NCBI GenBank assembly: GCA_965220875.1
Contig: OZ244849.1
Span: 558,001-622,000, forward strand
Direction: 5' to 3'
DNA from: WTFY01 sp965220875
Lineage (GTDB): Bacteria; Pseudomonadota; Gammaproteobacteria; UBA4575
DNA length: 64,000 nt
In this document: piece by piece, positions 45,688-55,043 of the stretch
How positions within the stretch are numbered: position 1 is the stretch's first letter
How the letters are laid out: the number at the start of each line of letters is the position of its first letter
Position numbers and translations under genes: made by a program
The notes under the pieces: model-generated
What the model was told of the DNA's origin: nothing
Database searches by the model: none
What the model saw: only the letters and a program-made list of their open reading frames with translations

Positions 45688-46269
45688 TCAGCGCCTCTGT
45701 GCCACCAGCCAGGCCGTATCCCGCACGCCCTGGCCGGTATCCCCGACGCGGCCCAGTTCCCGGTAGGCCAGTACATGCAGCGGTGCGAACAGTTCCAGCA
45801 ACTCGTTGGCACCCAGCCGGTATGCAGGATTGCTTGGACCCTCATCGGAGACCTTTTCATGAATGAAGGTCTGGTAGTACAGCAAACCATTTGGCCTCAA
45901 TGCCTCGGTGATCGCACCGCACAGCCCGCGCTCCAGGTAAAAACTGATACAGATCACATCGAAGGTGCCCGGTGCAGGCGGGGATTCCTGCACGTCTCGA
46001 ACCTCAGTCTGTAGGCAAAGCCCCTCGGACTCGGCCTTGCGTGCAAGGGTCTCGATCGCCTCCCCGGAGATGTCCCAGGCATGCGCATGCAGCCCCCGCC
46101 GGGCCAGGAACAGCGCATTGCCGCCGCGCCCGCAGGCCAGATCCAGGGCCGTGCCGGTTTCAGGCAACAGGAAGGTGTATTCCCTCAAGACCGCGCACGC
46201 GCCCGGCTTTCCCGCGGGGGCCTCCCTGTACCTCCGGTTCCACTTCCCGCGGGCCTGCTCATCGGCCAT
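45688..46269 (-). CDS. SAM-dependent methyltransferase, TehB-like
   Basis: 193 residues with 'TALDLACGRGGNALFLARRG' (motif I), an acidic residue in 'HAWDISGEAIETLA', and 'FDVICISFYLERGLCGAITE'. The closest pattern is the TehB/thiopurine-like group of small methyltransferases, but the substrate is not predictable. It starts 10 bp after trkH in the same direction and is probably the last gene of that operon. Confidence 0.8.
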   Translation of the reverse strand: MADEQARGKWNRRYREAPAGKPGACAVLREYTFLLPETGTALDLACGRGGNALFLARRGLHAHAWDISGEAIETLARKAESEGLCLQTEVRDVQESPPAPGTFDVICISFYLERGLCGAITEALRPNGLLYYQTFIHEKVSDEGPSNPAYRLGANELLELFAPLHVLAYRELGRVGDTGQGVRDTAWLVAQRR

Positions 46270-46278
46270 GACCGGTCC

Positions 46279-47730
46279 CTACCTGCGCCAGAACGCGGGG
46301 GTCAGCACCACCAGCAGGGTGAAGATCTCGAGGCGCCCCAGCAGCATGGCCAGGCACAGGATCCACTTGCTCAGGGCATTGATGCCGGTGTAGTTCGCAC
46401 CCACCTCGCCCAGGCCCGGGCCCAGGTTGTTGAGGGTGGCGGCCACCGCGGAGAAGGCCGTGACCTCGTCGAGCCCCGTGGCCATGAGCAGCAGGATCAT
46501 GAACATGAAGATGGCGATGTAGGCAAAGAAGAATCCCCACACCGCCTGCATCACTCGCCCGTCCACGGGCCGGGGCCCGATCTTCACCGCGATCTTCGCG
46601 CTCGGGTGGATCAGGCGCATCATCTCCCGCATGCCCTGCTTGAACAGCAGCAGCACGCGGATCACCTTGAGCCCGCCGCCGGTCGAGCCCGCACAGCCCC
46701 CGATGAAACTTGCAAACAGCAGCAGCCACGGCAGGAAGCCCGGCCACAGGTGGAACTGCGACGTGGTGAAACCCGTGGTGGTGCCGATCGACACCGCGTG
46801 GAAGACGGCCTTGCCGAAGGCGTGATCCCACACGGGATAGACCTGCGCGAGGCGCAGGAACAGGAATGCGATCAAGGTGATCGCTAGCAGCACCAGGACG
46901 TAGGTCCTGAATTCCGCATCCTGCAGGTAGTGGCGCACCTTGAGGGACTTCCAGGTGATGAAATGCAGCCCGAAGTTGGCCCCCGCCAGCAGCATGAACA
47001 CGATCGCGATCGTCTCGATCGCGGCACTGTTGAAATAGCCGAGGCTCGCATCGTGCGTGGAAAACCCGCCGATGGCCACGGTGGAGAAGCTGTGCGAGAC
47101 CGCATCGAAGAGGCTCATGCCGGCCAGCCAGTAGCTGAACGCGCAGATCACGGTCAGCAGCAGGTAGATGAACCACAGCGCCTTGGCCGTCTCCTTGATG
47201 CGCGGCGTCAGCCGGTTGTCCTTGACCGGCCCCGGGGTCTCAGCCTGGTACAGCTGCATGCCGCCGACGCCGAGCATCGGCAGGATCGCCACGGCCAGCA
47301 CGATCAGTCCCATGCCCCCCAGCCACTGCAGGGTCTGGCGGTAGAACAGGATCGACCGCGGCAGGGTGTCGAGCTGGGTGATGACGGTGGCACCGGTCGT
47401 GGTCAGCCCGGAGATGGACTCGAACACCGCATCGGTGAGGCCGAGTGCGAGTGGCTTGCTGAACAGGAAAGGCAGCGCCCCGAAGCTGCCGAGCACGGTC
47501 CAGAACAGGACCACCACCAGGAACCCGTCCCGAAGGTGCATGTCGTCCCGTGAGTCGCGCACCGGGTACCACAGGGCCAGCGCGCAGGCCAGGGTGATGA
47601 GCACGGAGAGCACGAACGGAACCGCCGACTCGTCCGGGTAGAGCAGGGTCACCGCGATCGGGGGCAGCATGGTGAGGCTGAACCCCCCCAGCAGGATGCC
47701 CAGTATTCGCTGTACGACCTGTCGCTGCAT
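46279..47730 (-). CDS. trkH: Trk potassium uptake protein TrkH
   Basis: 483 residues, polytopic inner-membrane subunit of the Trk K+ channel. Four pore loops with selectivity glycines can be seen, for example 'SISGLTTTGATVITQLDTLP', 'VAIGGFSTHDASLGYFNSAA', 'TTGFTTSQFHLWPGFLPWLL', and 'VAATLNNLGPGLGEVGANYT'. It pairs with TrkA, encoded 35 bp upstream. Confidence 0.95.
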   Translation of the reverse strand: MQRQVVQRILGILLGGFSLTMLPPIAVTLLYPDESAVPFVLSVLITLACALALWYPVRDSRDDMHLRDGFLVVVLFWTVLGSFGALPFLFSKPLALGLTDAVFESISGLTTTGATVITQLDTLPRSILFYRQTLQWLGGMGLIVLAVAILPMLGVGGMQLYQAETPGPVKDNRLTPRIKETAKALWFIYLLLTVICAFSYWLAGMSLFDAVSHSFSTVAIGGFSTHDASLGYFNSAAIETIAIVFMLLAGANFGLHFITWKSLKVRHYLQDAEFRTYVLVLLAITLIAFLFLRLAQVYPVWDHAFGKAVFHAVSIGTTTGFTTSQFHLWPGFLPWLLLFASFIGGCAGSTGGGLKVIRVLLLFKQGMREMMRLIHPSAKIAVKIGPRPVDGRVMQAVWGFFFAYIAIFMFMILLLMATGLDEVTAFSAVAATLNNLGPGLGEVGANYTGINALSKWILCLAMLLGRLEIFTLLVVLTPAFWRR

Positions 47731-47764
47731 GTGCGCCTGCCTGAAATCAGTGCCGGTACGGACC

Positions 47765-49132
47765 CTAGACGAACGTGGCGCTCACCTGGAAGAGCTTTTC
47801 CGCTTCCTTGATCCCGCCCTTGTCGGCCAGGAACACGATCACGTGGTCCTCGGACTCGATCACCAGGTCCTCGTCGGCCAGGATCATCTCGCCGCCGCGC
47901 GCGATGGCGCCGATGGTGGCCCCTTTCGGCAGGTCGATCTCCCCGATCCTGCGCCCGACCACCTTCGAGGTGTGCTTGTCGCCGTGGGCGATGGCCTCGA
48001 TGGCCTCCGCAGCCCCCCGGCGCAGCGAGTGCACCGCCACCACGTCGCCCTTGCGCACGTGCGCCAGCAGCGTGCCGAGCGTGATGTGATGTGGCGAGAT
48101 CGCCACGTCGATGTCGTGGCTTTCCACCAGGTCCACGTAGCTCGGGCGGTTGATCAGCGTCATGACCTTTTTCGCCCCCCGGCGCTTGGCCAGCATGGCC
48201 GACAGGATGTTGGCCGCATCGTCGTTGGTGAGCGCGCAGAAGACGTCGGTGTCCTGGATGTTCTCCTGCAGCAGCATGTCCTCGTCGGCCGCGTCCCCCT
48301 GCAGCACGATGGCCTTGTTCAGCGATTCGGACAGGAACTTCGCGCGGGCCGGGTTGTGTTCGATGATCTTGAGCTGGTACCGGTTCTCCAGCGACACCGC
48401 CAGATGGAACCCGATGTTGCCGCCGCCGGCCAGCACGACGCGCCGGTACCGCCTGCGCGAGCGGTGCAGCTGCGTCGTCAGGTCCACCGAGTCCCGGGCC
48501 GAGGTGAGGAAGAACACCTCGTCCCCGGTGTTGAACACGGTCGTGTCCTCGGCCGGGATCGGCCGGTTGTCCCGGTACACGGCGACCACCCGGGCCTCGA
48601 CCTCCGGCACCAGCTCCCAGATGTCCTTCAGCTGCTTGCCGTGCATGGTTTTTCCCGCGCGCATCACCAGCAGCTTGATCTGGCCACCGACGAAATCCCG
48701 CACCTGCAGGGAGTTGGGGTGTTCGATCAGTTTCTGGATGGATTGCGAGATCAGGTATTCCGGGCTGATCAGCACGTCCACCGGCAGCGCCTCCTGCACG
48801 AACAGGTTGTTGTACCCGAAATAGTCCACCGCGCGCACGCGCGCGATCTTGGTGGGGGTGTGGAACAGCGAGTAGGCGACCTGGCAGGCGACCATGTTGG
48901 TCTCGTCGCTGTCGGTCAGCGCGATCACCATGTCGGCATCCTGCGCCCCGGCATGCTCCAGCACGGTGGGATGCGAGGCCTCGCCGACCAGGGTGCGCAA
49001 ATCGGCCCGCCCCTGGATCTCGCGCAAGACCCGCGGATCGTAATCCACCAGGGTGATGTCATGCGCCTCGTTCGCCAGGCTCAGCGCCAGCGAGGAGCCG
49101 ACCTGGCCGGCCCCCAGAATGATTATCTTCAT
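47765..49132 (-). CDS. trkA: Trk system potassium uptake regulator TrkA
   Basis: About 455 residues from MKIIILGAGQVGSSLALSLA; a GTG two codons earlier is also possible. Two RCK modules in tandem, each with an NAD-binding fold ('IIILGAGQVGSSLA' and 'VVLAGGGNIGFHLAVSLENR') and a TrkA_C domain ('LVMRAGKTMHGKQLKDIW', 'IGEIDLPKGATIGAIARGGE'). It gates TrkH in response to nucleotides. Confidence 0.95.
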   Translation of the reverse strand: MKIIILGAGQVGSSLALSLANEAHDITLVDYDPRVLREIQGRADLRTLVGEASHPTVLEHAGAQDADMVIALTDSDETNMVACQVAYSLFHTPTKIARVRAVDYFGYNNLFVQEALPVDVLISPEYLISQSIQKLIEHPNSLQVRDFVGGQIKLLVMRAGKTMHGKQLKDIWELVPEVEARVVAVYRDNRPIPAEDTTVFNTGDEVFFLTSARDSVDLTTQLHRSRRRYRRVVLAGGGNIGFHLAVSLENRYQLKIIEHNPARAKFLSESLNKAIVLQGDAADEDMLLQENIQDTDVFCALTNDDAANILSAMLAKRRGAKKVMTLINRPSYVDLVESHDIDVAISPHHITLGTLLAHVRKGDVVAVHSLRRGAAEAIEAIAHGDKHTSKVVGRRIGEIDLPKGATIGAIARGGEMILADEDLVIESEDHVIVFLADKGGIKEAEKLFQVSATFV

Positions 49133-49222
49133 AGCCACGCCTCATCTGCCCGAACCTGCGGACAGGTGGTTTGCAGGCGGGCAAGCATAGGGGAAGTGCC
49201 GCCGCCGGGCAAGGGTTTTTCC

Positions 49223-50581
49223 TCAGGGTTCCTTGGGAGTGATCCCGAGGGCGCGCAGCTTGCGGTACAGGTGAGTGCGTTCCAGGCCCACCCTCCTCGA
49301 CAGCTTGCTGATATTGCCCTCCACCAGCCGCAGCTGGTGCAGCAGGTAGTCCCGTTCGAACGATTCGCGGGCCTCGCGCAGGGGCAGCTGGTAGAGACGT
49401 TGCCGCCAGGTCGCCTCAGGCCCTTCCTGCGGGGCGTTCTCGTCCAGGGCGGCCTCGACTTCCCTGACCGAGATTTCGTCCGAAATACCCAGGATGAGCA
49501 GCCTCTGGACCAGGTTGCCCAGTTCCCGCACGTTGCCGGGCCAGTCGTAGTGCAGCAGCAGGTTCTGCGCGGCGATGGAGAACTTCCGGTAGGGGTAGTT
49601 TTCCCGCGTGCAGTAGAGGTCGGTGAAATGGTGCAGCAGCCCGGGCACGTCCTTCAGGTGTTCACGAAGCGCCGGCACGTGGATCGGCACGGCGTTCAGT
49701 TGGAAATACAGGGTGGCGTCGAAGCGCCCGGCCTGGACCTCGGTCTGCAGGTTGCACCGGGTCGTCACCATGATGCGCGACTCGAGACTCTGCTGCCCCT
49801 GCCCCCCGATGCGGCTGTACTGCCCGCGCTCGAGCAGCCTCGACAGGATCTTCTGGTCCTGCACGGGGATGCTGGCCACGCCGTCCACCAGTACCGTGCC
49901 GCCGCGGCACTGCTCCAGGATCCCGGGGGTCACGGCCCCGTCCGATTCGCTTCCGAACAGCTCCCGTGCCAGCCCCCTGTCACTGAAGTCGCCCTCGCTC
50001 AGGACGATGAACTCGTGCCCATGGCGTGCGCTGACGGCATGCACGTAGCGGGCGAAGGTTTTCTTGCCGGCGCCGCTTTCCCCCGCGATCAGCACGACGT
50101 TGTCATGCTGGGCCAGTTTCCGGGCCTGTTCGCGAAGGGTCCGCATCTGCACGCTCATGCCGACCGGCTCCTCGACCACGAAGCGCTTGCGGGTCTGCTG
50201 CATCCTTTCCTGGGAATGCTCGAGTGCATCGCGCACGCTCGCCAGCAGCTTGGCCGTGGTCAGGGGTTTTTCGATGAACCCGTAGGCCCCCAGGCGGGTC
50301 GCCTCGACGGCCGTCTCCACGGTGCCGTGCCCGGACATCATGACCACCGGGCAGTCTATGTCCTGGTTGCCCTGCCAGTCCTTCAGCAGGCTGATCCCGT
50401 CCTCGCCGGGCATCCAGATATCGAGCAGCACCAGGTCGGGCGGCTCGGCATGGGCATGCTGGCGTGCCGCGGCCGTGTTCTCGGCCACCTGCACCGCGTA
50501 GCCCTCGTCAACCAGGATTTCCTGCACCAGGTTGCGGATGGCGGGCTCGTCGTCGACGATCAGGATGCTTTCCCGGCTCAT
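49223..50581 (-). CDS. ntrX: NtrX-type response regulator with degenerate AAA+ domain
   Basis: 452 residues: receiver (residues 1-120, phospho-acceptor Asp in 'LVLLDIWMPGEDGISLL'), AAA+ region and a Fis-type helix-turn-helix at the end ('NISKLSRRVGLERTHLYRKL'). The AAA+ part keeps Walker A (GESGAGKKTFA). The GAFTGA loop that contacts sigma-54 is replaced by GAVTPG, the Walker B glutamate is replaced (VLVDGVASIP instead of LFLDE), and the Arg-finger segment reads FDATLYFQLN instead of FREDLYYRLN. It probably binds DNA and regulates without sigma-54 remodelling. Overlaps ntrY by 4 bp. Confidence 0.88.
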   Translation of the reverse strand: MSRESILIVDDEPAIRNLVQEILVDEGYAVQVAENTAAARQHAHAEPPDLVLLDIWMPGEDGISLLKDWQGNQDIDCPVVMMSGHGTVETAVEATRLGAYGFIEKPLTTAKLLASVRDALEHSQERMQQTRKRFVVEEPVGMSVQMRTLREQARKLAQHDNVVLIAGESGAGKKTFARYVHAVSARHGHEFIVLSEGDFSDRGLARELFGSESDGAVTPGILEQCRGGTVLVDGVASIPVQDQKILSRLLERGQYSRIGGQGQQSLESRIMVTTRCNLQTEVQAGRFDATLYFQLNAVPIHVPALREHLKDVPGLLHHFTDLYCTRENYPYRKFSIAAQNLLLHYDWPGNVRELGNLVQRLLILGISDEISVREVEAALDENAPQEGPEATWRQRLYQLPLREARESFERDYLLHQLRLVEGNISKLSRRVGLERTHLYRKLRALGITPKEP

Positions 50582-52779
50582 GCGCGCGTCTCCTCACCCG
50601 GGCTGGCTTCCCGTGAGTCGATGACCGGCAGGCGGATGCGGATGCGTGCCCCGCGGGCCGGCGCATTCTCGGCCCGGATCGAGCCGCCGTGCTCTTCGAC
50701 GATCTTCTTCACGATCGCCAGGCCCAGCCCGTTGCCCTTGACCTTGGTCGTGACGTAGGGCTCGAACAGGCGTTCCAGCAGCCGATACGGAATGCCCGGT
50801 CCGTCATCCACGACGACCAGGCTGACAAACGCCACGCCCCGGATGTCGAAACATTCCGTGATGACCTCGATGCACGCCCCCTGCTTGCGCTGCTCGTGCA
50901 TGGCCTCGAGCGCGTTCTTGAGCAGGTTGTGCAGCACCTGGCGCATGCGGGTACTGTCCCCCCGGATGCGCGGTGCGCCCGCATCCAGCCGGGCCGTGAT
51001 TTCAATCTGGTCGGTGTTGTCGCGGTACAGCTCGATGACTTCCGTGACCAGCCCGTTGAGGTCCAGGGGGACCGCCTCGACCTGCACGGCCCGGGCATAG
51101 TCCGCAAAGGCGTTGACCATCTCCTTCATCGATTCCACCTGCTGCACGATCGTGCGCGTGGCCCGGTCCACGATGCCTGCCTGGTCCTTGCCCAGGCCCG
51201 GCAGGATCTTGCTGCTGAGCCGCTCCGCGGACAGCTGGATGGGCGTCAGCGGGTTCTTGATCTCGTGCGCCAGGCGCCGTGCGACCTCGCCCCAGGCCGA
51301 ATCCCGCTGGGCGCGGATCAACTCGGTCACGTCCTCGAACACCAGCACATGACCCCCCGCCTGCCCGGCATCGCCCGGCAGCATCACTCCCCTGCACATC
51401 AGGATTTCTCCCTCGTCCGCAAGCTTGATGTCCGTCTGCCAGTGACCGGCACTGCTCTGCATCAGCGGCTCGAGCTGCTCGAAAAACCGCCTCACGTTCT
51501 CGCCTCCCCCGGACAACTGCGAGAGGTTGTGGCCGACGAAGCGGTTGAGGTCCTCGTCCAGGATCTGCGAGGCCGTCGGGTTGACCGTGCGGATCACCTG
51601 GTCCGGATCCAGGCTGATCACCCCGGAGGACAGGTTTTCCAGGATGGTCTGCAGGTAGAGGCGCTGGTTGTCGATCAGGCGCTGGCTGGACTTGGCCTCG
51701 TCGTGGGCCAGGGCCAGCTGCTCCGTCATCTGGTTGAAGGAAGCCACCAGCATGCCCAGGTCATCCTGCTGATCCACCGGAAGCTTCTTGTGGTACTGGC
51801 CGGCCGCCACGGCCTGGGTGCCCTGCGCCAAGTCCCGGATCGGTGCGGCCAGCCGGCGCGCCGAGTAAAAGGCCGCCCAGACCGCGAACAGTACCCCCAG
51901 CAGCAGCACCAGCGTCAAGATCAGGTTGAAGTTGCGCTTCAGGGGCTCGCGCAGGAAGCGCAGCTGGTTGTACTTGCTGAACCCCTCCTGCACGTTGAGC
52001 GCGAGGTTGCTGATATGCCCGGAAATCGGGTACATCACCTGCACCATGCGCGGCCCGGAACCCAGCGGGTCGGTCGGTACCGGGAACACCAGGTGCACGT
52101 GCATGCCGGACTCCCGCATCGGGTCCAGCCCCACGTAGGTCTCCCCCTGGCTGACCATGCGCATGACGGCCTCGCCCGGCAGCTGCGGCATCACCGTGGC
52201 CCCCATTTCGCCCCCCGAGGCGATGATCTGGCTGTTCTGGTCGAACAGCACGATTTCCGCCATGTCGCTGCGGCGCATCAGGTCGTTGATCACCAGCGGG
52301 GCGTCCTCGGCCGTGGTCTCGGACAGTTCCGCGATCATCGGCTCGGTCTCCTGCAGCAGCTTGCGCATGTGCAGGTCCAGGGACGAGCGGCTGAGGTCCA
52401 CCGAGTCCTGCAGCACCTGCTCCACGTCCACGTCAAACCAGCTGTCCACGCCTTCCTGCAACAACCAGATGGAAAACGAGTACACGATCCCGACCGGCAG
52501 GATCGCCAGCAGCACGAACATGACCAGCATGCGAAGCGTCAGCCTGGAACCCGGCTTCTGGCGCACGACCTGCAGCACGAGGCGCACCACGTTGAACACG
52601 ATCAGGACCAGGAAGACGCTGAGCAGGAACAGGTTGAACGGCAGCAGCCAGTGATGCAGCCGTTCGAAGCCCGTCTCGTTGCGCGTGGCATCGGCGATCA
52701 GCAGCAGCGAGCCCATCAGCGGCACCAGCAGCACGACCGGCCAGTAGCGAACGAAAAAATACCGGTCTACAGCGGCCAT
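50578..52779 (-). CDS. ntrY: NtrY-type sensor histidine kinase
   Basis: About 733 residues from MAAVDRYFF; a GTG three codons earlier is possible. Several N-terminal membrane helices, a periplasmic sensing domain, HAMP ('RRLAAPIRDLAQGTQAVAAG'), PAS ('NLSSGVISLDPDQVIRTVNP'), HisKA with phospho-His in 'ARRLAHEIKNPLTPIQLSAE', and HATPase ('VVDDGPGIPYRLLERLFEPY', 'GNGLGLAIVKKIVEEHGG'). In other bacteria NtrYX responds to nitrogen or redox conditions and envelope state. Partner of the adjacent ntrX. Confidence 0.92.
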   Translation of the reverse strand: MAAVDRYFFVRYWPVVLLVPLMGSLLLIADATRNETGFERLHHWLLPFNLFLLSVFLVLIVFNVVRLVLQVVRQKPGSRLTLRMLVMFVLLAILPVGIVYSFSIWLLQEGVDSWFDVDVEQVLQDSVDLSRSSLDLHMRKLLQETEPMIAELSETTAEDAPLVINDLMRRSDMAEIVLFDQNSQIIASGGEMGATVMPQLPGEAVMRMVSQGETYVGLDPMRESGMHVHLVFPVPTDPLGSGPRMVQVMYPISGHISNLALNVQEGFSKYNQLRFLREPLKRNFNLILTLVLLLGVLFAVWAAFYSARRLAAPIRDLAQGTQAVAAGQYHKKLPVDQQDDLGMLVASFNQMTEQLALAHDEAKSSQRLIDNQRLYLQTILENLSSGVISLDPDQVIRTVNPTASQILDEDLNRFVGHNLSQLSGGGENVRRFFEQLEPLMQSSAGHWQTDIKLADEGEILMCRGVMLPGDAGQAGGHVLVFEDVTELIRAQRDSAWGEVARRLAHEIKNPLTPIQLSAERLSSKILPGLGKDQAGIVDRATRTIVQQVESMKEMVNAFADYARAVQVEAVPLDLNGLVTEVIELYRDNTDQIEITARLDAGAPRIRGDSTRMRQVLHNLLKNALEAMHEQRKQGACIEVITECFDIRGVAFVSLVVVDDGPGIPYRLLERLFEPYVTTKVKGNGLGLAIVKKIVEEHGGSIRAENAPARGARIRIRLPVIDSREASPGEETRA

Positions 52780-53339
52780 TCGTGCCACCCGCTCTCAAGT
52801 CTCCAGCTGGGGGAAAAGAAGCTTTCCATGCGCAGCGGCAGCGGCAGCCTGCCGACCAGCAGGCGCGAACGCAGCTGCACGACGTGTGTGCGGTCCCGGT
52901 CCAGGCTGGAGGTGCTGGCAATGTGCATGGATACGATGCGCCCCTGGTACATGAGTGCCGACTGCAGGTCCGGAAAGGCCGTCATGCTCGATGCGTTCAG
53001 GTCTTCCAGAAGGTACTGCCCGCTGAGCGCATGGTAGCTCAGCAGATGTACCTGCCTGGAACCGGCCACCGTGCGGTCCCGGGCCCACCTATGTACGGAT
53101 TTTACACGCACTTCGAGCTCAAAGGGCATGGGAATTCCGTTTTCCAGGGCTTCCAGGACCGGCGCGCTCAGCCCGTAATGGATCTTTGCATGCAGGCGCA
53201 GCTCGTCCTTGAGGGTGACGACCTGCACCTCGTCGATGCGGAAAGCCTTGCCGGTCGCGCCCGCCTCGAATGCGAACAGGAGGGTGCAGGCCATCATGAC
53301 GGCCGACCAGGGATACAGGCTGCGGAAATACCGGCTCAT
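52767..53339 (-). CDS. DUF4390 domain protein
   Basis: 190 residues from MSRYFRSLYPWSAVM, with a signal peptide. Contains 'ELRLHAKIHYGLSAPVLEAL', 'ALSGQYLLEDLNASSMTAFP', and 'LRSRLLVGRLPLPLRMESFF', typical of DUF4390, a periplasmic family coded just upstream of ntrY. It probably supports the NtrY sensor, an inference from constant linkage. Its ATG overlaps the fmt stop codon; rsmB, usually between the two, is absent. Confidence 0.8.
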   Translation of the reverse strand: MSRYFRSLYPWSAVMMACTLLFAFEAGATGKAFRIDEVQVVTLKDELRLHAKIHYGLSAPVLEALENGIPMPFELEVRVKSVHRWARDRTVAGSRQVHLLSYHALSGQYLLEDLNASSMTAFPDLQSALMYQGRIVSMHIASTSSLDRDRTHVVQLRSRLLVGRLPLPLRMESFFSPSWRLESGWHEWPL

Positions 53340-54283
53340 CCCGGCATCCCGCTGCCGAAGCACCGCCCCTGCAGGTCATGGGCGTTGAGGAACTCGCGTG
53401 CCGGGAGGCGCCGTGCACCGGGAAGCTGCAGCGCCGTCACCCCCAGTATCCCGTCACCCGTCGCCACCTCGATGCCCGCACGGGCATCCAGGACCGTGCC
53501 CGGTGCCTGCGCGGTGTCCCCGGGCGCGACGTGCGCCTCCCACACACGCACCCGGCGTTCGCCCAGCCAGGTGTACGCCACCGGCCAGTCGTTGAACGCG
53601 CGGACCTTGCGCGCGATGAGGGATGCGCTCTCGCTCCAGTCTATGCCGGCTTCGGACTTGTCCACCTTTTTCGCGTAGGTGATCCCCCCGCTCGCCTGGG
53701 GCTCCGGCACCAGCCGGTTTTGCGCCAGCGCATCGAGCACCTCCCCGATTCTCGCGCCCGCCAGATCAGCCAGGCGTGCCTGCAGGGTCACGGCAGTCTC
53801 CCCGGCCAGGATCTCGCACGCCTCGCGATACAGCACCGGCCCGGCGTCCAGCGCCTCGACCATCCGCATGATGCAGATCCCGGTCCGGGTATCCCCGGCC
53901 AGGATGGCGCGCTGCACCGGGGCCGCTCCACGCCAGCGCGGCAACAGCGAGGCGTGTACATTGATGCAGCCCAGTCTCGGGATGCCGAGCGAGGCACCGG
54001 GCAGCAGCAGCCCGTAGGCATAAACCAGCATCACGTCCGCATCCAGCGCCTCGAGATCCCGGCAGGCCCGGTCGTCAAACCGCCGCGGCTGCAGGACGGG
54101 AATGCCGGCCTGTTCGGCCACCGTCTTGACCGGGCCCGGACGTACCTTGCGGCCCCGGCCCGCGGGCCGGTCGGGCTGGGTATACACGCCGATCACCCGG
54201 TGGGGGCTCTCGAGCACGGCTTGCAGGAGCGTGGCGGCTACCGCGGGCGTGCCCGCGAATGCCACCCTGAGGCCTTCAGACAC
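53336..54283 (-). CDS. fmt: Methionyl-tRNA formyltransferase
   Basis: 315 residues. N-terminal domain with 'RVAFAGTPAVAATLLQAVLE', 'VYTQPDRPAGRGRKVRPGPV' and the active site 'LGCINVHASLLPRWRGAAPV' (Asn/His) plus 'AGDTRTGICIMRMVEALDAG' (Asp); C-terminal OB-fold with 'ITYAKKVDKSEAGIDWSE'. It formylates initiator Met-tRNA. Directly downstream of def. Confidence 0.96.
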   Translation of the reverse strand: MSEGLRVAFAGTPAVAATLLQAVLESPHRVIGVYTQPDRPAGRGRKVRPGPVKTVAEQAGIPVLQPRRFDDRACRDLEALDADVMLVYAYGLLLPGASLGIPRLGCINVHASLLPRWRGAAPVQRAILAGDTRTGICIMRMVEALDAGPVLYREACEILAGETAVTLQARLADLAGARIGEVLDALAQNRLVPEPQASGGITYAKKVDKSEAGIDWSESASLIARKVRAFNDWPVAYTWLGERRVRVWEAHVAPGDTAQAPGTVLDARAGIEVATGDGILGVTALQLPGARRLPAREFLNAHDLQGRCFGSGMPG

Positions 54284-54315
54284 GGTGGATTGAAACAGCC
54301 GGGCCCGGAAGGGGG

Positions 54316-54852
54316 CTAGCCCGCATGACTGGGGCGGGATGCGGAATCGATGCGCTCGGCTTTCTGCACCTTGAGCAGCTTCTTCTCGATGCGCTGTCGC
54401 TTGAGGGGAGACAGGTAATCGACGAACAGCTTTCCTTCGAGATGATCGATTTCATGCTGAATACAGATGGCCAGCAGGCCGTCCGCATCCAGCGTCATGG
54501 GCTGGCCTTCCAGGTCGAGGGCCTCGACCCGGATCCTTTCGGCACGCAGCACGTTCGCGAACACGCCCGGTACCGACAGGCACCCTTCCTGCCTGGACTC
54601 CTCGCCTTCCCGTTCAACGATCCTCGGGTTGATCAGGCAGCGGGGCTCGTTTCTTTCCTCCGAGACATCGATCACGGCAATCTGCTGCAGGATGTTCACC
54701 TGGGTGGCCGCCAGCCCGATGCCACGGGCGGCGTACATGGTCTCGAACATGTCCTCCACGGTGCGGCGCAGCACATCGTCCACCCCCTCGACCGGACGGG
54801 CCTGGCGGCGCAGCCGCGGATCGGGAAAGTTCAGGATCTCAAGTAGTGCCAT
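54316..54852 (-). CDS. def: Peptide deformylase
   Basis: 178 residues from MALLEILNFPDPRLRRQARP. All three metal-site motifs are present: 'ARGIGLAATQVNILQQ', EGCLSVPGVFA (metal Cys) and 'IQHEIDHLEGKLFVDYLS' (two metal His and catalytic Glu). It removes the formyl group from nascent proteins. First gene of the def-fmt-ntrYX-trk cluster. A TTG five codons upstream is a less likely start. Confidence 0.96.
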   Translation of the reverse strand: MALLEILNFPDPRLRRQARPVEGVDDVLRRTVEDMFETMYAARGIGLAATQVNILQQIAVIDVSEERNEPRCLINPRIVEREGEESRQEGCLSVPGVFANVLRAERIRVEALDLEGQPMTLDADGLLAICIQHEIDHLEGKLFVDYLSPLKRQRIEKKLLKVQKAERIDSASRPSHAG

Positions 54853-55043
54853 GGCGCTGTCATTCAACCTTTGCGGCTGTCCGGGCAGACTTCATGCGGC
54901 CCCGCAACAGCCGGGAAAACGGGATTCCGGCTCCCTGACAGTCTAGCAAAAATAGCCCTGTGGAGACACACCGCTTGCGGGCGCAAGCCCCCGGTGCAAG
55001 GGAACAGGCAGCGCCCGGGCGCCACCTGTTCCGGCGCGGACGG

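Noticed and set aside
47669..50758. A 1029-codon open frame on the plus strand
   Set aside because: It is antisense to trkA and ntrX, has His/Gln/Val-rich unnatural composition and no domain; an artefact of high GC.
50689..53037. A 782-codon open frame antisense to ntrY
   Set aside because: Same high-GC shadow effect; the ntrY frame has clear kinase motifs and this one has none.
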